NCBI GenBank assembly: GCA_961205875.1
Contig: OY540813.1
Location: 17,331,001 to 17,395,000, forward strand
Source of the DNA: Sialis fuliginosa
Lineage: Eukaryota > Arthropoda > Insecta > Megaloptera > Sialidae
Direction: 5' to 3'
Length of the DNA stretch: 64,000 nt
Each line of letters begins with the position of its first letter. Position 1 is the first letter of the stretch. The translations under genes and the position numbers were made by a program. The notes beneath the pieces were generated by a model. That model ran no database searches. It saw only the letters and a list, made by a program, of their open reading frames with translations, and had not been told where the DNA came from. This document shows, piece by piece, positions 59,374-64,000 of this stretch.

Positions 59374-59640
59374 TATATAGGAAATTACAAAGGGGCCACG
59401 GTTGGCCCAGACTTGCGCCAATGCTAGTCAACACTGGGCCAAGATACAAATGATAACTTCGTTTAAGATTCGGCCAAGACTTGTTGTACCAAGGCTGGCC
59501 CAGAGTTAGCCCTATCTTGGGGAAAGAATAGGTGACCGAAGCTCGGTATCTGAAAGTTAACCTAGATTGGGACCAATATCGAAAAAGCAACACTAGCAAC
59601 CCAATATTGGACCCATCGTCAAGGCTGGCATTTCCTACAT
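59374..59640. mobile_element. MITE with TAGGAAAT ends
   Basis: Inverted ends TAGGAAAT; the body repeats TTGGCCCAG / TGGGCCAA words in both orientations. About 265 bp; superfamily not assigned. Confidence 0.55.
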
Positions 59641-62600
59641 GGATATATGTGATTTGAATGCAGTTTTTCTTTTTACGTTACATTTTTGTTTACTGCTTTT
59701 TCATTGAGCTCAAAAGGAATATGTTGTTGAAAGTTTCATCCAGATCGGTTCAGTAATTTTCTGTGATTAGCGTCATTATATTAGTTTAGATGGATATCCA
59801 AAGATGACTGAATTATTTCAATAATATAATAATGGTCTGATACCATCTACTACTACTAAGTGTTTCTATTTGACATTTTCCACTGCAATGATTAATAAAA
59901 CGTTGACATATTATAGATAACTCTTAAGGTAAATAGAAAACAAGATTATTTTAGTATTACACCTATAGGGATTAGGTAGTTGGTAATAAGAATATTAATA
60001 TTAGGTATATATATTTTATGTATTTAAGTATATATAAATGCACTACCTTATATTACGTTACCCTACAATTTATTATAGTCTTATAAAGATTGATTCGTAA
60101 TGAACTTCGCAATCAGACACATCGATCTGAGACAAAGACAGATAGAAAGAGAGAGCAATACACTTAAATTAAGGAATTGTATTTAGTAAATTGATTCCGT
60201 TTCCCGAACGACTGTTGTGAAAGCTTTCGTTGTGAATAAGACTATGGTTTATTTATTTAGCCCTGCAATTACAGTGGAACTTCTGCAAAGAGACCCTTAG
60301 TTGACTGTACTTAGAACTTCAGCGAACCTGTGATAAAGAGACGTGTCAAATGAAATAATCTTTATCATAAAAAAATATAAAAGATAAATATTAATCGTAA
60401 TCATAAAATATCTGTCATGATATGGGTGGGTATATATTGTGGTTACTTTCTTAAACGGAAAAATGAATAAAACATAAACTATTTATATATTTTTATAAGG
60501 GCTGCACACGAGAATAGACAAGAGTTAGGTATGTTTTTGGAACTAAAATCTCGCCTCTGTCTCGAATTTTACAAATGATAGTATCGTCTCAATCTCGTGT
60601 GTTGTGACGTAACTTTGGGGTATCACTGTACTCAGTTATTAAAATTAGAAAATTGAGTTACTCGAGGATATCATAACAAACCGTCAGAAATCGCCATGAA
60701 AGCCTGAAGGCTTGCATACAATGTTTATTTAATTGAATCATACTGCATTTACAATTAGTACAAAACTATAATACACTCATGACGAGATCTAAAGCACTGC
60801 AGTATGGCATTTATTTAATTAAAATAATTATATGTTAAAACCAGATCCTGTAGTTTTAATTTTTCATTACTTTTAATTGGATACTGTCAATTGCAGACAT
60901 GTAAATAGAATTTTTCAGAACTAGTTATTAAAAATTAACGTGTAGTGCAACGGGTAAGATTGCACATGGACCCGGATAACCCACTGTACAAAACAAACAA
61001 ACCCTCTGTTAAATCCCTCACGAACCCTTTTCTGTGCAGTGATTCTTAAATTTTTAAAACTTTTTTTATATATTTGTTCTGAATAGCATTTGTGTGTTAG
61101 AATATTTAGGTATTATTGTTTCTTTTTTATTCGTTTCTGTTTTTTATTTAAATAATCAATATATTTAGTGAAAAATGCCAATATTCAAAGCTTTGAAATT
61201 ATCATCAAAATGATCGTACAAAAACTAAATAGAAAATAATGCATTTCAAAGTTTTTTTTTTTTTTTGGTCGCGTCAATTTCAATTCCTAATTTTATTGAA
61301 TAAATAAGGTTACGAGTAGATTAGGAAAATAAAAACTGAAATGTAGAAAAATACATAAACATGCTTGGGTACCCCCTGGAGTAGAAATTATGGATTTTCG
61401 TAGATTGTACCCATTACTACTTTCGATTAGTTTACTTTGAACTATCACTTCTTCAAGTTACAAAAAAATTCAACCAAAAGGCAAAATTCATTGCATTTGT
61501 GCGGAATTCTTTCTTTTGCTCGACTGCTAAAATGACTCATTTACGGACATGGGTTTATTAACAAAACGTGATTGTGTTTAAGGGACACCCTGTATATTGT
61601 ATATTATCATATTATAGTGACAGAGCTTTGGATATTACCAAACTACTAAGCAGATTTTTTTCAATACTGCTATAATTTAATTCAAATAAATTTCAATTTA
61701 AATGATTCTATATTAACGATGTTTGAAATTTATCTAAAGTAAATAGTAGAAATGGTATTTATATGAATGGACAGCCCTGATTTAAAACATACATACTTGA
61801 AATAATAGGGAATTTCCCTTTCATACAAAACACGCATAATTATTATATTATATACACGCATAATTATTATTATTAAAAATCATACATATGTGTACTTACT
61901 ACCGAACAGACATTTTTTGATCATTAAGACATTTATGTATCTGAAAATGATTGCTTTTAGTCAAACATGCTATTATTAAATTAATTTAATTAAACGTATC
62001 ATAGCAACATACGTATATATTTAAAATAATTATAATTATCTAACATAATTTGATTAATTAACTCGGGTATATTATATGTATGTGTGTAGTACGTACAAAC
62101 ACCACCGAAAATAATTTTATTAATGAGATATATTATGATTGTGTTCATTTTAACATTATTTTTACCATTAATTATATTAATATTTGTCTAATTAATATCT
62201 GTTGTTTGTAAAATTTATTGTTGAATTTATTCTTTATGTGAATCATTGAATAGTTATAAAAATGATATGTGCAATAATCTATATAAACTATATCAGGGAT
62301 GGGAAATTTTGAGTGCGGACCTTACAATTTTTTTTTGACATTATATCAAGCTTTACGATCCTATAACTTTATCAAAAATAAATAAAACTTAAATTTTCTA
62401 AAAAAAATTGAAAAATAGATTTTGAGCTCCATTTTACTTAATGATTTAAACCGAAGTTTTAGTTGTTTGAATGTTTTGAAATTTTTATGAGGGAAAATAT
62501 TTGTCCCGTGAGACTATTGTATCTGGCCACCACTGATCTGAATAATATTAATTGTTTGTTTTTTTATTGTTAAAATTTATAGAACCTCTAAAACTTTCAT

Positions 62601-63870
62601 AGTAACCGTTATTTCATATAACAAAACTACTGTACGCATTGAACAATAAAAATAATAATAGTGTGTCTACAAAGCAAATATTAGCTTAATTCTTGAATGA
62701 ATGATTAATTACATTTGAGAAATTCACAGCATCTGATTTACCCTGTTCCGTTGTCGGTAGTTTTAACGAACCGTATTTATCCAAACACACGACCCCACAA
62801 ATAAAAAATAAATATGTGGTCTTAATAAAATTGAAATTAGATATCAAAAATGCAATATACGAAAAAAAATCAGTATACAGCATGCTGTATATGTATATAG
62901 TAAAAGAATAATAGAACGATAATTGGTTTTATTTATAGATGTTGATGTAAAGGATGGTTAAATGTGGTACTTTAGTGGAAAGAAAGAGAGATAGATTTAG
63001 TTTAGGGGGACGAAATTAGGGTGAAAAGGTAGCGGTGGGTATCAGACGAGTTTGTGGCAGTCGGTAGTTTCTTAATTCACTTTTTAATTGGATGAGGAAA
63101 GGGTGTGCCAGTGTGTTTGCTTGTGTGTATTTGTGCACGTATGTGTGTATGTTAAATTAAATGAACTATTCAGATAAAACTGAAATTGTACTTTTACAGA
63201 ACTCCTTGATTTATATTTAGTTATTTTTTTCAAAACTCATTACATTAAAAATAAATAAACAATAAACGATATTATTATTGGCTTCTAGCAGTACGTCGTG
63301 TTTTGATAGTTATTTTAATCAACGTTTTGTCATTTATAAGAGTAAACATCTCCAGGGCTCTCTATAATCAAATTATTTTAATATTAATATTTATAAATAT
63401 TATAAAATTGTATATAGGTACATAAAAAATGAAGAGATTTGTATCTTGTTTTTAAAGATAGTTTTTTTTTAACTTCATATCGAAAGATCTGAAAGGTTTA
63501 TTAATTAACTATATTTTATACTAAAGATAATGAAAAATACTTCGGAACAAGAAATTGATGTAATAAAAAATGTTTAATTAAAAATTTGATTAAAAACAGT
63601 TTTTGTATCCTCAAGCTACTTGATCGCACAATTACGTTCTTTTATACAATAGAGAAAGATTCGGTTGAATTTAGAAAGAAAACCACCCCAAATATAAATA
63701 TAATTATCCGGTAACAATACCGCTATAACAACAGGACCAGCTCGTAACCAATTTATGTTATAATACATGTTCATAATTGATTTAATTCGAAAAACCTAAT
63801 TGATTATTAAATATTTACGCAGCGCTAGTAGCTAGGATATTGTTAAAGTCATGCTAATAAAACAGTACTG
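59641..63870. other. Long AT-rich stretch without recognisable genes
   Basis: No gene supported. A retroelement-tail-like phrase (CATCCAGATCGGTTCAGTAA) lies at about 59738. A minus-strand exon-like tail is at 62832-62686. A GTGTGT-type tract lies at about 63107-63150. The remainder is low-complexity. Confidence 0.5.
62686..62832 (-). CDS. Possible last exon of an unrecognised gene
   Basis: After an acceptor-like TTTCAATTTTATTAAG on the minus strand, a frame reads TTYLFFICGVVCLDKYGSLK, then LPTTEQGKSDAVNFSNVI and a TAA stop. No upstream exon is visible. It shares D-K-Y-G-x-L-K with the segment at 46195-46295. Could be chance. Confidence 0.25.
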   Translation of the reverse strand, partial: NFIKTTYLFFICGVVCLDKYGSLKLPTTEQGKSDAVNFSNVINHSFKN

Positions 63871-63879
63871 CCCTATGAA

Positions 63880-64000
63880 TAATATTGTAGGTGGCGTTGC
63901 AGCGGCCGCACTGAATTGTCGGCTTGTCAACAGATAATATAGCAATAGTGTCGTCGGCAAAACCAATGTTTGATTGGTCCATCAGCCTACTGTTTTATTT
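63880..64000. promoter_or_regulatory. GC-richer block with CCAAT motifs at window edge
   Basis: GGTGGCGTTGCAGCGGCCGC (63891) is followed by AACCAATG (63961) and GATTGGTCC (63972), CCAAT boxes in opposite orientation. It could be a promoter cut by the window end. Confidence 0.25.

Noticed and set aside
59228-59599. 123-residue minus-strand frame
   Set aside because: It lies mostly within a MITE with repeated TTGGCCCAG words, so its length reflects repeat composition.

Overview
The window looks like nuclear DNA of an insect. It is AT-rich, its genes are split by short GT-AG introns, and it is packed with insect-type DNA transposons and one copia retrotransposon. The general repeat style would fit a hemipteran (aphid-like), but that placement is a guess. 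Four host genes are recognisable from protein motifs and in-frame splicing: a damaged Tdp1 copy (1347-5826, +), lin-9 (27995-30044, +), Nup50 (32400-34026, -) and a PHF21A/BHC80-type PHD-finger gene (34693-38874, +).

Layout. 1-820: two hAT-type MITEs. 1347-5826: a Tdp1-like gene in eight exons that splice in frame, but with one in-frame TGA and two of the classical catalytic residues replaced. 6026-10565: an intact copia element with identical 172-bp LTRs and a GTTAG target duplication. 11940-27771: a foldback structure of about 16 kb. Its arms are nearly identical inverted copies, they contain 1263-bp tandem units, each carries the same defective mariner insertion, and the right arm is split by two PIF/Harbinger-like elements in tandem. 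27995-38874: the lin-9, Nup50 and PHF21 cluster, with Nup50 and PHF21 divergent across about 670 bp. 38875-64000: gene-poor DNA with many small transposons, a 160-bp minisatellite that grew out of a hAT-family internal repeat, a few orphan exon-like segments, and several GC/CpG-richer islands that may be promoters or enhancers of genes lying outside the window.

Function. Lin-9 (MuvB/dREAM complex) and a PHF21-type protein (in vertebrates a reader in the LSD1-CoREST complex) are chromatin regulators. Nup50 is a nuclear-pore import factor. Their adjacency shows no operon-like logic and is probably chance.

The two most unusual things here are the foldback structure with tandem-repeat arms and the Tdp1 copy that has lost its active site while keeping its splicing. 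All assignments come from reading the sequence; no database search was run.
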